A stretch of 64,000 nucleotides of DNA from Vibrio diazotrophicus (lineage in GTDB: Bacteria > Pseudomonadota > Gammaproteobacteria > Enterobacterales > Vibrionaceae): assembly GCF_038452265.1 (NCBI RefSeq), contig NZ_CP151842.1, positions 868,001 to 932,000 on the forward strand. Reading direction: 5' to 3'. Positions 51,092 to 60,053 of the stretch are shown here, piece by piece (the first letter of the stretch is position 1; the number at the start of each line of letters is the position of its first letter). The notes under the pieces are model-generated. The model had not been told where the DNA came from. It searched no databases and saw nothing but the letters and a program-made list of their open reading frames with translations. Made by a program: the position numbers and the translations under genes.

Positions 51092-54000
51092 ATGCGTCAA
51101 TTTTTTAAACGCCTGTTACTGCCAATCGCTGTAGCGGCCGTGACTCAGACTTCTTTCGTTAGTGCAGAGAGTATTCGCCTTATTGGTCCGACTGGCGAAG
51201 TTCAGTCAGCGCCGCAATATAGTAGTGATATTGTCCGTAATCGAACAACAGCAACGGCAGAGCCTTCACAGGTTATTGGCCCTACTTCTGAAAAAGACAC
51301 TTTATGGTCGATTGCGTCACGTATACGTCCCTCTAACCAAGTTTCTGTACAGCAGACTCTACTGGCAATTTATCGTTTAAATCCTCAAGCGTTTGAAAAC
51401 CAAAATATCCATAGCTTAATTCCGGGTAGCACATTACGCATTCCTTCGCTCGCTCAAGTGAGCAGTGTTTCAACGGAAGAAGCAGTCAAAGTGATGGCTG
51501 CGCATAAAGCTCGTCTCGTGCAACAGCCTGCTAAGCCAGCAACACCCGTCGTAAACACTCCGAAAGCAGAACCGAAACCGACAGTAGATGTGAAACCAGC
51601 CTCTGTTGCTCCTGCTGAAACACAGACACCAGAAGCCCAAGTAACACCAACAGAGCCTGTCGTTGCAGAAAAGCCTGTTGTGGAAGCGAAAAATGATGGC
51701 AGCATGAAAGCGTCATCAGCCGACCAAAATGAAATTCAGGCACTGGAAGAAAAGAATCACAGACTGCGTTTGATGCTCGCCGAAGTACAATCTGAAGTGA
51801 GTGGCTTAAAACAAGAGTTGGGCGATGAAAACCGCATTCGTTCTGAAGTTGAAAAACTGCTGGCTGAAGAGAGAATTAAACGCGAAGAAATGCAACGTCT
51901 CGCACCGTCTAAGTTGGATGAATTATTAGCGAACAACTGGATGGTAGCAGGGTTAGCTCTTATTCCGGGCTTATTAATCGCCTTACTCGTAGTGCTATTT
52001 TTAGGACGTCGTTCGGGTTCAAATCAAGCGTCAAATTCACCTACTCAAGAAACAGTACTTAATGCGAATTCTAGTGCTGAAGCCGCTGCTCCACTAGCGG
52101 TTGGTGATCAGTCGCTTGAAGATTTAGATGATGAGTTGCTTCTGGACGATGACCTGTTTGGCAGCATGGATGACAACGACTCACTCTTTGGTGAAGAGAA
52201 GAAAGAAGAAACATCAGAAGAAGATGACGGTGATATTTTTGCTGGCCTAGACGAGAGCGATTTAGACTTCGACTTAGAGGGTGAAGACGGCGAAGATTTA
52301 TTTGCTGCTATTGATGACTCAGGCGACCTTGATACTGACTTTGGTGATTTGTCTTCTGGTAATAACGACATCACTGTCAATGGGGATGAGAAAGCTCTTG
52401 GTTTGGAGGAAATGGAACGCGCTCTAGACCAGGCATCACAAAACTATGATGAAGACGACGAGATCGGCTTTGACCTATCTGATGATGGTGAAATGTCGCA
52501 AGCCGATATCGAATCTTTGTTGGCTGCGGATGATTCTGAAGAGCTGGATTCACCTTCTCTTGACCAATCTATGTTGGATGAACTTTTTGCTGCACAAGAA
52601 GATGATGAAACAAGCTCAGAGTTGTTAGATTTCGACAGCTTGCTAGATGAAGAAAAGTCCCAAAGTAATCCGGAGCCAGAGGCGGCTAAGTTCACTTCAG
52701 ATGAAGAGTTAGACGACTTATTTGCAAACATAGAAGCTCAGGCTGACTTGGAGTCTTTAGAGGCGAATGCAAAAGATGAGACGGCATTACTAGACGAGTT
52801 GCTATTAGAAGATGAAGAAGACGAGCCTGAAATTGAAGCTAATAGCACGGCGCTGCTAGACGAGCTTTTAAATGAAAACGGTTTTGACGAAGCTGATTCT
52901 GAACAAAATGTCGCCGATGAGATGATGGTGGAACTGGATGAACTGCTGGGAGATAGCGGTGATTCAGATATTCCTGAGATTGATGAAAACAGTACTGATC
53001 TGCTCGATGATTTTGTCGGTGAGCTTAGTGAAGAACCGACAGGTTACGAAGACTTCTTGGCTGATGAAGTCACTTCAGAATCGGAAGACACAGAAGAGAA
53101 AGATGAAAGTTTAGAGCTTTTTGATGAGCTGCTGACCATCGAACAAAACGCGGAATCTGAAGAACTGGTTGAAGATTTCAATAGTGCAAACTTCATTGAC
53201 GACCTTATTACCAATGCACCTAAGTCTGATCCGTTACTGGATGAAGAGTTTGAATCTATTTCAGCACTGAATGAAGACGATTTTGATCTGGATGACTTCG
53301 AGTTCAATCCGGAAATTGAAGGTGGAGAGAAGTCGGAAGAAGAGCAAGCGGAAACAGAGCAAGAGCAAGTTGTTGCGAATGAATTCGGTGTTCCACAAGA
53401 TGACGATTGGGTTTTTGATGGCCTAGAAACAGAAACAGAAACAGAAACAGAAACAGCGGATATTGAATCTAAAACAGCAGAAACGGATGCTCTGGAAACG
53501 CAAGACGAAGCGGAACCTGCTGAGGTTTTGGCAGAAGAGTCTGAGTCTGAACAGCCAGAGCAAAATATTGCCGCTCAATTCGATGAGGTAGATCTTCCAG
53601 AGTACACCGAAGAAGACGCGCTGGCGGATGTTGAATCTGAAGTAGCAGAAACGGATGCTCTGGAAACGCAAGACGAAGCGGAACTTGCTGAGGTTTTAGC
53701 AGAAGAGTCTGAGCCTAAACAGACAGAGCAAAATATTGCCACTCAATTCGATGAGGTAGATCTTCCAGAGTACACCGAAGAAGACGCGCTGGCAGATGTT
53801 GAATCTGAAGCAGTAGAAACGGAAGCTTTGGAAACGCAAGACGAAGCGGAACCTGCTGAGGTTTTAGACGAAGAGTCTGAGTCTGAACAGCCAGAGCAAA
53901 ATATTGCGGCTGAATTCGACGAATTAGACCTTCCAGAATACACCGAAGAAGATGCGCTGGCAGATGTTGAATCTGAAGCAGCAGAAACCGAAGCTCCAGT

Positions 54001-55498
54001 AACGCAAGACGAAGCAGAACCTGCTGAGGTTTTAGCCGAAGAGTTTGATTCTGAATTGCCAGAGCAAGACATTGCAGAGGCATTCGACGAATTAGAGCTT
54101 CCAGAATACACCGAAGAAGACACGCTGGCAGATGTTGAATCTGAAGCAGTAGAAACCGAAGCTCCAGAAGCGCAAGACGAAGTGGCACCTGCTGAGCTTT
54201 TAGCAGAAGAATCTGAGCCTGAATTGCCAGAGCAAGATATTGCGGCTGAACTCGACGAGTTAGATCTTCCAGAATACACAGAAGAAGATGCACTGGCAGA
54301 AGTTGAATCTGAAGCATTAGATACGGAAGCTCTGGAGACACAAGATGAAGCGGAACCTGCTGAACTTTTGGCAGAAGAGTCTGAGCCTGAATTGCCAGAG
54401 AAAGATATTGCGGCTGAAATCGACGAGTTAGATCTTCCAGAGTACGCAGAAGAAAATGTGCTGGCAGATTTTGAATCTGAAGCAGTAGAAACTGAAACTC
54501 CTGAAGCGCAAGACGAAGTGATACCTGCTGAGGTTTTGGCAGAAGAGTCTGATTCTGAATTGCCAGAGCAAGACATTGCAGAGGAATTCGACGAATTAGA
54601 GCTTCCAGAATACACAGAAGAAGACGCGCTTGCGGATTCTGAGTTCGCCGAAGAGTCAGACTTACCAGAAGCCGATGCAGAGCTTGCGGATGTAGAAATT
54701 AATGATTCTGATCTGCCTGAATATACGGAAGAAGATGCTTTAGCGGATATGTTCTCCCAAACGGATGAGCTGTCGGATGAATCAGAAGACGATCATTTAG
54801 ATGATTCTTCACTGTATGCAGAGGCTGAGCCGGAGACAACAGAAGTTAATCTTAGCGATGTTTCTAAACAAGAGTTTGATGAACAAGCGCTGTCCGATTG
54901 GTTGTCTGATGAAGATCGAGCAGAAACAAGCTTTACCTTTGATAAGCCTATTGATGCGAAGTCCGTTGACAGTGCCGGTATGGACATTGACGCCATGCTG
55001 GAAATGGGCGGAGAAGATTGGAATGGCTTTAATTTAACGCCTGATCAAAAAGCGACAATACCTGACGAAGTACCAGAGACTGAGAAGGACGTGTGGCATC
55101 CTGAGATTCAGGTCAAAGAGCCAGAAGTTGCCCAAGAAAACTGGGGTAATCAGGAAGAGTTTGCTGAATTCGAGCCTGCTAGTCGTCAATTTATGACTAT
55201 CGACGATTTAATGGCTCAGGTTGAAAACGATGATGGCAGTACTCTTAATCTTGATAATGAAGAGTTAAAGCTAGATGTCGGCCTCAACGAGTTCCCAGAT
55301 GTGATTGGTGATGTCGGTGATATCGATGTAGACAGTAATTCAGAAGCCGCAGGCAAGCTGGATTTGGCGAAAATCTACATTGAGATGAACGATGATAAAG
55401 GTGCGATTAAGCTACTCGAAGAAGCGATCGTGGATGGTAGTGATGAGATAAGGCAGCAAGCGAAACACCTTATTGATGTCATTAACGGTCGAGTGTAA
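51092..55498 (+). CDS. hubP: Polar landmark protein HubP (FimV family)
   Basis: Large single-pass membrane protein that sits at cell poles and recruits ParA-type ATPases for chromosome origin, flagella and chemotaxis in vibrios. The 1468 residues have a signal peptide (1-25), a LysM-like peptidoglycan-binding part (about 68-118), a Pro/Ala-rich linker, a coiled coil (212-268), a membrane segment (283-305) and a very acidic cytosolic region. Residues 796-1187 are seven near-identical 56-residue repeats containing DLPEYTEEDALADVESE. The C-terminus is a FimV TPR-like domain (KLDLAKIYIEMNDDKGAIKLLEE). Repeat number varies between species. Confidence 0.93.
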   Translation: MRQFFKRLLLPIAVAAVTQTSFVSAESIRLIGPTGEVQSAPQYSSDIVRNRTTATAEPSQVIGPTSEKDTLWSIASRIRPSNQVSVQQTLLAIYRLNPQAFENQNIHSLIPGSTLRIPSLAQVSSVSTEEAVKVMAAHKARLVQQPAKPATPVVNTPKAEPKPTVDVKPASVAPAETQTPEAQVTPTEPVVAEKPVVEAKNDGSMKASSADQNEIQALEEKNHRLRLMLAEVQSEVSGLKQELGDENRIRSEVEKLLAEERIKREEMQRLAPSKLDELLANNWMVAGLALIPGLLIALLVVLFLGRRSGSNQASNSPTQETVLNANSSAEAAAPLAVGDQSLEDLDDELLLDDDLFGSMDDNDSLFGEEKKEETSEEDDGDIFAGLDESDLDFDLEGEDGEDLFAAIDDSGDLDTDFGDLSSGNNDITVNGDEKALGLEEMERALDQASQNYDEDDEIGFDLSDDGEMSQADIESLLAADDSEELDSPSLDQSMLDELFAAQEDDETSSELLDFDSLLDEEKSQSNPEPEAAKFTSDEELDDLFANIEAQADLESLEANAKDETALLDELLLEDEEDEPEIEANSTALLDELLNENGFDEADSEQNVADEMMVELDELLGDSGDSDIPEIDENSTDLLDDFVGELSEEPTGYEDFLADEVTSESEDTEEKDESLELFDELLTIEQNAESEELVEDFNSANFIDDLITNAPKSDPLLDEEFESISALNEDDFDLDDFEFNPEIEGGEKSEEEQAETEQEQVVANEFGVPQDDDWVFDGLETETETETETADIESKTAETDALETQDEAEPAEVLAEESESEQPEQNIAAQFDEVDLPEYTEEDALADVESEVAETDALETQDEAELAEVLAEESEPKQTEQNIATQFDEVDLPEYTEEDALADVESEAVETEALETQDEAEPAEVLDEESESEQPEQNIAAEFDELDLPEYTEEDALADVESEAAETEAPVTQDEAEPAEVLAEEFDSELPEQDIAEAFDELELPEYTEEDTLADVESEAVETEAPEAQDEVAPAELLAEESEPELPEQDIAAELDELDLPEYTEEDALAEVESEALDTEALETQDEAEPAELLAEESEPELPEKDIAAEIDELDLPEYAEENVLADFESEAVETETPEAQDEVIPAEVLAEESDSELPEQDIAEEFDELELPEYTEEDALADSEFAEESDLPEADAELADVEINDSDLPEYTEEDALADMFSQTDELSDESEDDHLDDSSLYAEAEPETTEVNLSDVSKQEFDEQALSDWLSDEDRAETSFTFDKPIDAKSVDSAGMDIDAMLEMGGEDWNGFNLTPDQKATIPDEVPETEKDVWHPEIQVKEPEVAQENWGNQEEFAEFEPASRQFMTIDDLMAQVENDDGSTLNLDNEELKLDVGLNEFPDVIGDVGDIDVDSNSEAAGKLDLAKIYIEMNDDKGAIKLLEEAIVDGSDEIRQQAKHLIDVINGRV
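53426..53455 (+). repeat. Hexanucleotide repeat GAAACA in hubP
   Basis: Five copies of GAAACA in a row encode Glu-Thr dipeptides. Copies of six bases keep the frame, so slippage would only change length. Confidence 0.9.
53477..54652 (+). repeat. Seven 168-bp tandem repeats in hubP
   Basis: The period is exactly 168 bases (starts at 53477, 53645 and 53813 checked). Each copy codes for 56 acidic residues; copies diverge by point changes, the first three being most alike. No spacers are present, so it is not a CRISPR array. Confidence 0.93.
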
Positions 55499-55510
55499 AC
55501 AGTAATAGTA

Positions 55511-55536
55511 AAAGAGGCAGCATTGGCTGCCTCTTT
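55511..55536 (+). terminator. hubP terminator
   Basis: Eleven-base stem AAAGAGGCAGC/GCTGCCTCTTT with loop ATTG, followed by GTTT. Confidence 0.92.
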
Positions 55537-55671
55537 GTTTATTCAGCTATCTTAAATAGCAGGTATGATCTTACCGTTGTATGTATTTTGCGGGTTAGAA
55601 ATCTTAAGCGATTGATATTATACTGCCCGCCCCAAGGTCTTTAGACCTATAGTTTTTAAGAGTGATACACC

Positions 55672-56466
55672 ATGAGAATAGCGTTGGGTATTGAGTACGA
55701 CGGTACTCATTACTTTGGTTGGCAGCGTCAAAGAGAAGTCGCGAGTGTTCAAGAAGAGCTAGAGAAAGCTCTGTCTGTCGTCGCCAACCATCCTGTTGAA
55801 GTTCAGTGTGCAGGACGCACAGATGCTGGCGTACATGGCACTGGGCAAGTTGTGCATTTTGATACAACAGCGACACGCAAAATGGTTGCTTGGACGATGG
55901 GAACCAATGCGAACTTACCCAAGAATATCGCGGTGCGTTGGGCAAAAGAAGTGCCTGACGAATTTCACGCTCGATTTACCGCAACTGCGCGACGTTACCG
56001 TTATGTGATTTATAACCATGAATACCGTCCAGGGATATTGGCTTCTGGTGTGAGTCACTATCACGGGGAACTTGATGCAGAAAGAATGCATCAGGCTGGT
56101 CAATATTTGTTGGGTGAGAATGATTTCACGTCATTTAGAGCTGTTCATTGCCAGTCACGTAGTCCGTGGCGTAATATTATGCACTTAAATGTTACCCGCC
56201 ATGAACGTTACGTAGTGATTGATATTAAAGCGAATGCTTTCGTTCATCACATGGTTCGCAACATTACAGGTAGCCTTATTGCTGTTGGTCGTGGTGAGAA
56301 GGAACCAGAGTGGATCCAGTGGTTGCTGGAAGCGAAAGATCGCACATTGGCAGGTGCAACCGCAAAAGCGGAAGGCTTATATTTGGTGTCTGTGGATTAC
56401 CCACAAGAGTTTGATTTACCTCAACCACCTTTAGGGCCGCTATTTTTACCTGATCATTTGAACTAA
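55672..56466 (+). CDS. truA: tRNA pseudouridine(38-40) synthase TruA
   Basis: Isomerises uridines 38-40 in the anticodon arm. The 264 residues have the catalytic Asp51 in CAGRTDAGVHGTGQV and C-terminal VRNITGSLIAVGRG. It heads the truA-accD-folC-dedD-cvpA-purF order of gamma-proteobacteria; the 209-base gap to accD shows nothing clear. Confidence 0.96.
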   Translation: MRIALGIEYDGTHYFGWQRQREVASVQEELEKALSVVANHPVEVQCAGRTDAGVHGTGQVVHFDTTATRKMVAWTMGTNANLPKNIAVRWAKEVPDEFHARFTATARRYRYVIYNHEYRPGILASGVSHYHGELDAERMHQAGQYLLGENDFTSFRAVHCQSRSPWRNIMHLNVTRHERYVVIDIKANAFVHHMVRNITGSLIAVGRGEKEPEWIQWLLEAKDRTLAGATAKAEGLYLVSVDYPQEFDLPQPPLGPLFLPDHLN

Positions 56467-56675
56467 TGTTGAACTAAAGTGTAGTAATTGGCTCAAAGTT
56501 ATCAGTTGATTAGCATTCAAAACGAGCAGAATTAGGTGTGTGGGGCTGGTGCAAGAAATAGGTACAACCAGTTTTTTGTCTACAGTTGGCATTTTCTATG
56601 CTTTAATCCCCACGCATTATTGTCGAATTTAAATCTTTCGCATTGAGCGGGAGAGCACAGAGTAAAAGGTCTTCT

Positions 56676-57602
56676 ATGAGTTGGCTTGAAAAGATTTTAG
56701 AAAAAAGCAACATAGTTACTTCACGTAAAGCATCGATTCCTGAAGGTGTTTGGACGAAGTGTACATCTTGTGAGCAGGTACTCTACCACGCAGAACTTGA
56801 GCGCAACCTCGAAGTTTGTCCTAAGTGTAATCATCACATGCGTATGAAAGCGCGTCGTCGTCTTGAAACATTCTTAGATGAAGACAATCGTCAAGAGATT
56901 GCACAAGAGCTTGAGCCTCAAGATAAACTGAAATTCAAAGATTCTAAGCGTTATAAAGAACGTCTTGCAGCGGCACAAAAGAGCAGCGGCGAGAAAGACG
57001 CTCTTATCGTTATGAATGGTGAACTGCACGGTATTCCACTTGTGGCTTGTGCTTTTGAATTCTCATTCATGGGCGGTTCTATGGGCTCGGTTGTAGGTGC
57101 TCGTTTTGTTCGTGCCGTTGAATCTGCAATTGAAAGAAACTGTGGTCTAGTATGTTTCTCTGCAAGTGGTGGTGCTCGTATGCAAGAGGCTTTGATGTCT
57201 CTAATGCAAATGGCTAAAACCAGTGCGGCGTTAGAGCGTTTGTCAAACAAAGGTCTACCGTTCATTTCGGTAATGACTGACCCAACAATGGGTGGTGTTT
57301 CTGCAAGTCTTGCAATGCTGGGTGATATCAACATCGGTGAGCCAAAAGCACTGATCGGTTTTGCTGGCCGTCGCGTTATCGAACAAACTGTACGTGAAGA
57401 TCTTCCAGAAGGCTTCCAACGCAGCGAATTCCTGCTAGAGCACGGTGCGATTGATATGATCGTAGACCGCCGCGAAATGCGTCAACGCATTGCTGGCTTA
57501 CTAGCGAAGATGACCAACCAAAAATCTCCACTCGTAGTTTCTGTGAACGATGCTCCACAAGAGGAAGCATATTCAGTACCAGAAGCGAAGAAAAAAGGGT
57601 AA
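56676..57602 (+). CDS. accD: Acetyl-CoA carboxylase carboxyltransferase beta subunit
   Basis: With AccA, moves the carboxyl group from biotin to acetyl-CoA, making malonyl-CoA for fatty acids. The 308 residues from MSWLEKILEKSNIV contain the zinc finger CTSCEQVLYHAELERNLEVC/CPKC and the crotonase-like core with SASGGARMQEALMSLMQMAK. I chose the ATG at 56676, with AAAAGG upstream, since it matches the family start; an 11-codon longer form is possible but unsupported. Confidence 0.97.
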   Translation: MSWLEKILEKSNIVTSRKASIPEGVWTKCTSCEQVLYHAELERNLEVCPKCNHHMRMKARRRLETFLDEDNRQEIAQELEPQDKLKFKDSKRYKERLAAAQKSSGEKDALIVMNGELHGIPLVACAFEFSFMGGSMGSVVGARFVRAVESAIERNCGLVCFSASGGARMQEALMSLMQMAKTSAALERLSNKGLPFISVMTDPTMGGVSASLAMLGDINIGEPKALIGFAGRRVIEQTVREDLPEGFQRSEFLLEHGAIDMIVDRREMRQRIAGLLAKMTNQKSPLVVSVNDAPQEEAYSVPEAKKKG

Positions 57603-57646
57603 AGTAGGCGCTAACTAAACCAAAGAAAACAATGGTTCTACGTTAG

Positions 57647-58912
57647 ATGAAACAAAACCCAATTCCTCAAGCCACATCCCCACTGTCGATGTGGCTTGAT
57701 TATTTAACCCATATTCATACTTCTGCAATTGATTTAGGCTTAGACCGTGTTCAAGCGGTGGCTAACAAAGCTTCTCTCACTAAACCTGCTCCTACCGTTA
57801 TCACAGTTGCCGGAACCAACGGCAAGGGCTCTACCTGTGCGTTAATGGAAAGTATTCTTCTGGATGCTGGTTATTCGGTCGGTGTCTACAGTTCTCCTCA
57901 CCTTATCAGCTACAACGAACGTGTACGTATTAACGGCGTTGATGCTCGTGATGAACGACACACAGAAGCTTTTGCTTATATTGAACAACAGCGTGGCGAG
58001 ATCAGCCTAAGTTTTTTTGAATTCGGAACATTAGCGGCTCTTCGCATTTTCCAAACTGAAAAAGTCGATGTTGTGCTGTTAGAGGTCGGCCTTGGTGGTC
58101 GTCTAGATGCGACTAACGTGGTTGATCACGATGTGTCGGTTATTACCAGCTTAGCGATCGATCATGTTGACTGGCTGGGTGACGACATCAATGTAATCGG
58201 TTTTGAGAAAGCGGGTATTTTCCGCTCAGGCAAACCTGCTATTTGTGGGCAACCTAAGCCTCCGTCAACAGTTGCCGCTCACGCCGATGACATTGGTGCG
58301 GATTTCTATCAGGTTGGTATCCAGTTTGATTATGAAAAAGTGTCAGACACGGTTTGGCAGTGGAGAAGCGGACCTTTTGATCTCACCGATCTGCCTGTGC
58401 CAACACTTCCTCTTGTTAATGCGGCAACGGCGTTGATGGCTCTGGGATGTTCAGGTTTAGAAGTCAGCGATGTCAATATTGTCGAAGGTCTGCGCAAAGC
58501 GAAATTGGCGGGACGCATGCAACGCATTAGCGATAAGCCAATAATATTGCTTGATGTGGCTCATAACCCTCATTCTGCAGAGTATCTCGCTAGCCAGATT
58601 CGAACTCAGTTCCCTGAGAAAACTGTACATATGGTGCTTGGTATGCTGCATGACAAAGATATTAAGTCCACCATTGATGTGCTTAAACCGCTGGTCAAGC
58701 ATTGGTATCCAGCTTCTTTGTCTGGCCCGAGAGCGGCTTCTGCGAGTGAACTGTGCCAGCACCTTGAACAAGGTCAGGTTGAGTATGCAAACCCTGTTAG
58801 TGCATTTGAAAGTGCGATGACAAGTGTTACGGATGGTGATGTCATAATCGTTGCTGGGTCTTTCCACACAGTCGGTGAAGTGCTTGAGCACTGGAAAAAT
58901 AAAGGAGCGTAA
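57647..58912 (+). CDS. folC: Folylpolyglutamate/dihydrofolate synthase
   Basis: Adds glutamate to dihydropteroate and folates. The 421 residues have the P-loop ITVAGTNGKGSTCALME, the omega-loop region VYSSPHLISYNERVRING and the Mur-ligase-like C domain with LLDVAHNPHSAEYL. Its stop touches the dedD ATG directly, so the two are one unit. Confidence 0.96.
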   Translation: MKQNPIPQATSPLSMWLDYLTHIHTSAIDLGLDRVQAVANKASLTKPAPTVITVAGTNGKGSTCALMESILLDAGYSVGVYSSPHLISYNERVRINGVDARDERHTEAFAYIEQQRGEISLSFFEFGTLAALRIFQTEKVDVVLLEVGLGGRLDATNVVDHDVSVITSLAIDHVDWLGDDINVIGFEKAGIFRSGKPAICGQPKPPSTVAAHADDIGADFYQVGIQFDYEKVSDTVWQWRSGPFDLTDLPVPTLPLVNAATALMALGCSGLEVSDVNIVEGLRKAKLAGRMQRISDKPIILLDVAHNPHSAEYLASQIRTQFPEKTVHMVLGMLHDKDIKSTIDVLKPLVKHWYPASLSGPRAASASELCQHLEQGQVEYANPVSAFESAMTSVTDGDVIIVAGSFHTVGEVLEHWKNKGA

Positions 58913-59464
58913 ATGGCGAGTAAATTTCAAAGCCGTTTAGTAGGTACTATTATTTTGGTAGCGATAGGTGTCATCGTTTTGCCTGATGTTCTTGATGGCA
59001 AAAAAATGCACTATCAAGAAGAGATCACAAGCATTCCGATCAAGCCTGAGCTTAATAGTGATGTAGAAAAGTTCGAAATACTTGAGCCTGTTGAAGATCA
59101 AGCTGCTTTACCTGAGTCTCCAGTTTCTATCACTGAACAAACGACTCCGTCTTCAAACTCTTCCGCGAAAGTCGATAAACCGATGGAAACCGTCGTCAAA
59201 GAAGTACCTGAGAAAAATGACTACCAAGACAGCGCGTGGATCATTCAGTTGATGGCATTGAAGAACGCAGAAAACGCAAAAAACGTTGTGAGTGATTTAC
59301 AAAAACGCGGTTATCAAGCTCACACAAAACAAGAAAACGGTTTTACAAGAGTGATCATCGGACCTGATGTCTCAAAAAGTAAGCTTGAGAGACAACTACT
59401 GGAATTAGAGAAAGTTACAGGTTCAAAAGGTCAATTGCTCAAATTTAAACCACTAAACCCATAA
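58913..59464 (+). CDS. dedD: SPOR-domain cell-division protein DedD
   Basis: Bitopic inner-membrane protein that binds denuded septal peptidoglycan. The 183 residues have an N-terminal anchor (about 9-27, LVGTIILVAIGVIVLPDVL), a Pro/Ser linker and a C-terminal SPOR domain (about 105-180, WIIQLMALKNAENAKNVVSD). The ATG follows folC with GGAG just before it. Confidence 0.92.
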   Translation: MASKFQSRLVGTIILVAIGVIVLPDVLDGKKMHYQEEITSIPIKPELNSDVEKFEILEPVEDQAALPESPVSITEQTTPSSNSSAKVDKPMETVVKEVPEKNDYQDSAWIIQLMALKNAENAKNVVSDLQKRGYQAHTKQENGFTRVIIGPDVSKSKLERQLLELEKVTGSKGQLLKFKPLNP

Positions 59465-59478
59465 GAAAACGTTTGCGT
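59463..59478 (+). promoter_or_regulatory. PurR-type operator before cvpA-purF
   Basis: AAGAAAACGTTTGCGT matches 14 of 16 positions of the PurR consensus ACGCAAACGTTTGCGT. It sits 49-64 bases before the cvpA ATG and overlaps the -35 area of the next promoter feature. E. coli cvpA-purF is PurR-controlled the same way. Confidence 0.8.
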
Positions 59479-59499
59479 CGCGTTTTTTTCTGTTAAAAT
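59473..59499 (+). promoter_or_regulatory. Candidate extended -10 promoter for cvpA-purF
   Basis: TGTTAAAAT (TGn plus TAAAAT, 59491-59499) is a good extended -10; the only -35-like hexamer is TTGCGT, inside the PurR box, with a short 15-base spacer. Confidence 0.5.
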
Positions 59500-59526
59500 G
59501 CGCGCCAACTTAAGATGTAAGAACTC

Positions 59527-60018
59527 ATGAATTGGTTAGATATTGTCATTTTAAGTGTGATCGGCTTGTCAGCTTTGATCAGTTTGGTACGTGGCTTTGC
59601 GAAAGAAGCCTTGTCATTAATTATCTGGTGTGGTGCATTTTTTATTGCTTCACAGTACTACGCAAAACTGGCGGTGTACTTTACCAACATTAAAGACGAT
59701 TTGATTCGCAACGGCGCCGCCATTGCTGCACTTTTTGTAGCAACTTTAGTGGTGGGGGCGATTGTGAATTATGTGATTTCGCAATTGGTTCAGAAAACAG
59801 GTTTATCAGGTACGGATAGAGTCTTAGGCGTTGTATTTGGCGCATTACGTGGGGTTCTAATCGTAGCGGCAGCTCTGTTTTTTGTGGATACCTTTACTGC
59901 ATTACCAAGCTCAGAGTGGTGGAAGAGCTCGCAATTAGTACCGGAATTTAGCCGTGTGATTGCGCCTCTCTTCGAACACATACAAGCAACATCAAGTTTT
60001 CTATCTGACGCGATATAA
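59527..60018 (+). CDS. cvpA: CvpA-family inner-membrane protein
   Basis: Four-helix membrane protein needed for colicin V production in E. coli; its direct role is unknown. The 163 residues include segments at about 3-23, 27-46, 65-87 and 103-122 and the conserved VIGLSALISLVRGFAKE start. It is followed by purF after 35 bases, and the PurR box precedes it. Confidence 0.94.
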   Translation: MNWLDIVILSVIGLSALISLVRGFAKEALSLIIWCGAFFIASQYYAKLAVYFTNIKDDLIRNGAAIAALFVATLVVGAIVNYVISQLVQKTGLSGTDRVLGVVFGALRGVLIVAAALFFVDTFTALPSSEWWKSSQLVPEFSRVIAPLFEHIQATSSFLSDAI

Positions 60019-60053
60019 CGCGTCAGTTACTGACGCAAATCGAGGAATAAGAC

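Noticed and set aside
53715..54615. Two long minus-strand open frames (208 and 290 codons) inside hubP
   Set aside because: They are mirror readings of the 168-bp repeats; composition is Ser/Leu-rich low complexity with no start signal.
53477..54652. CRISPR-like periodic repeats
   Set aside because: Repeats are contiguous, 168 bases long and in frame with hubP; no spacers.
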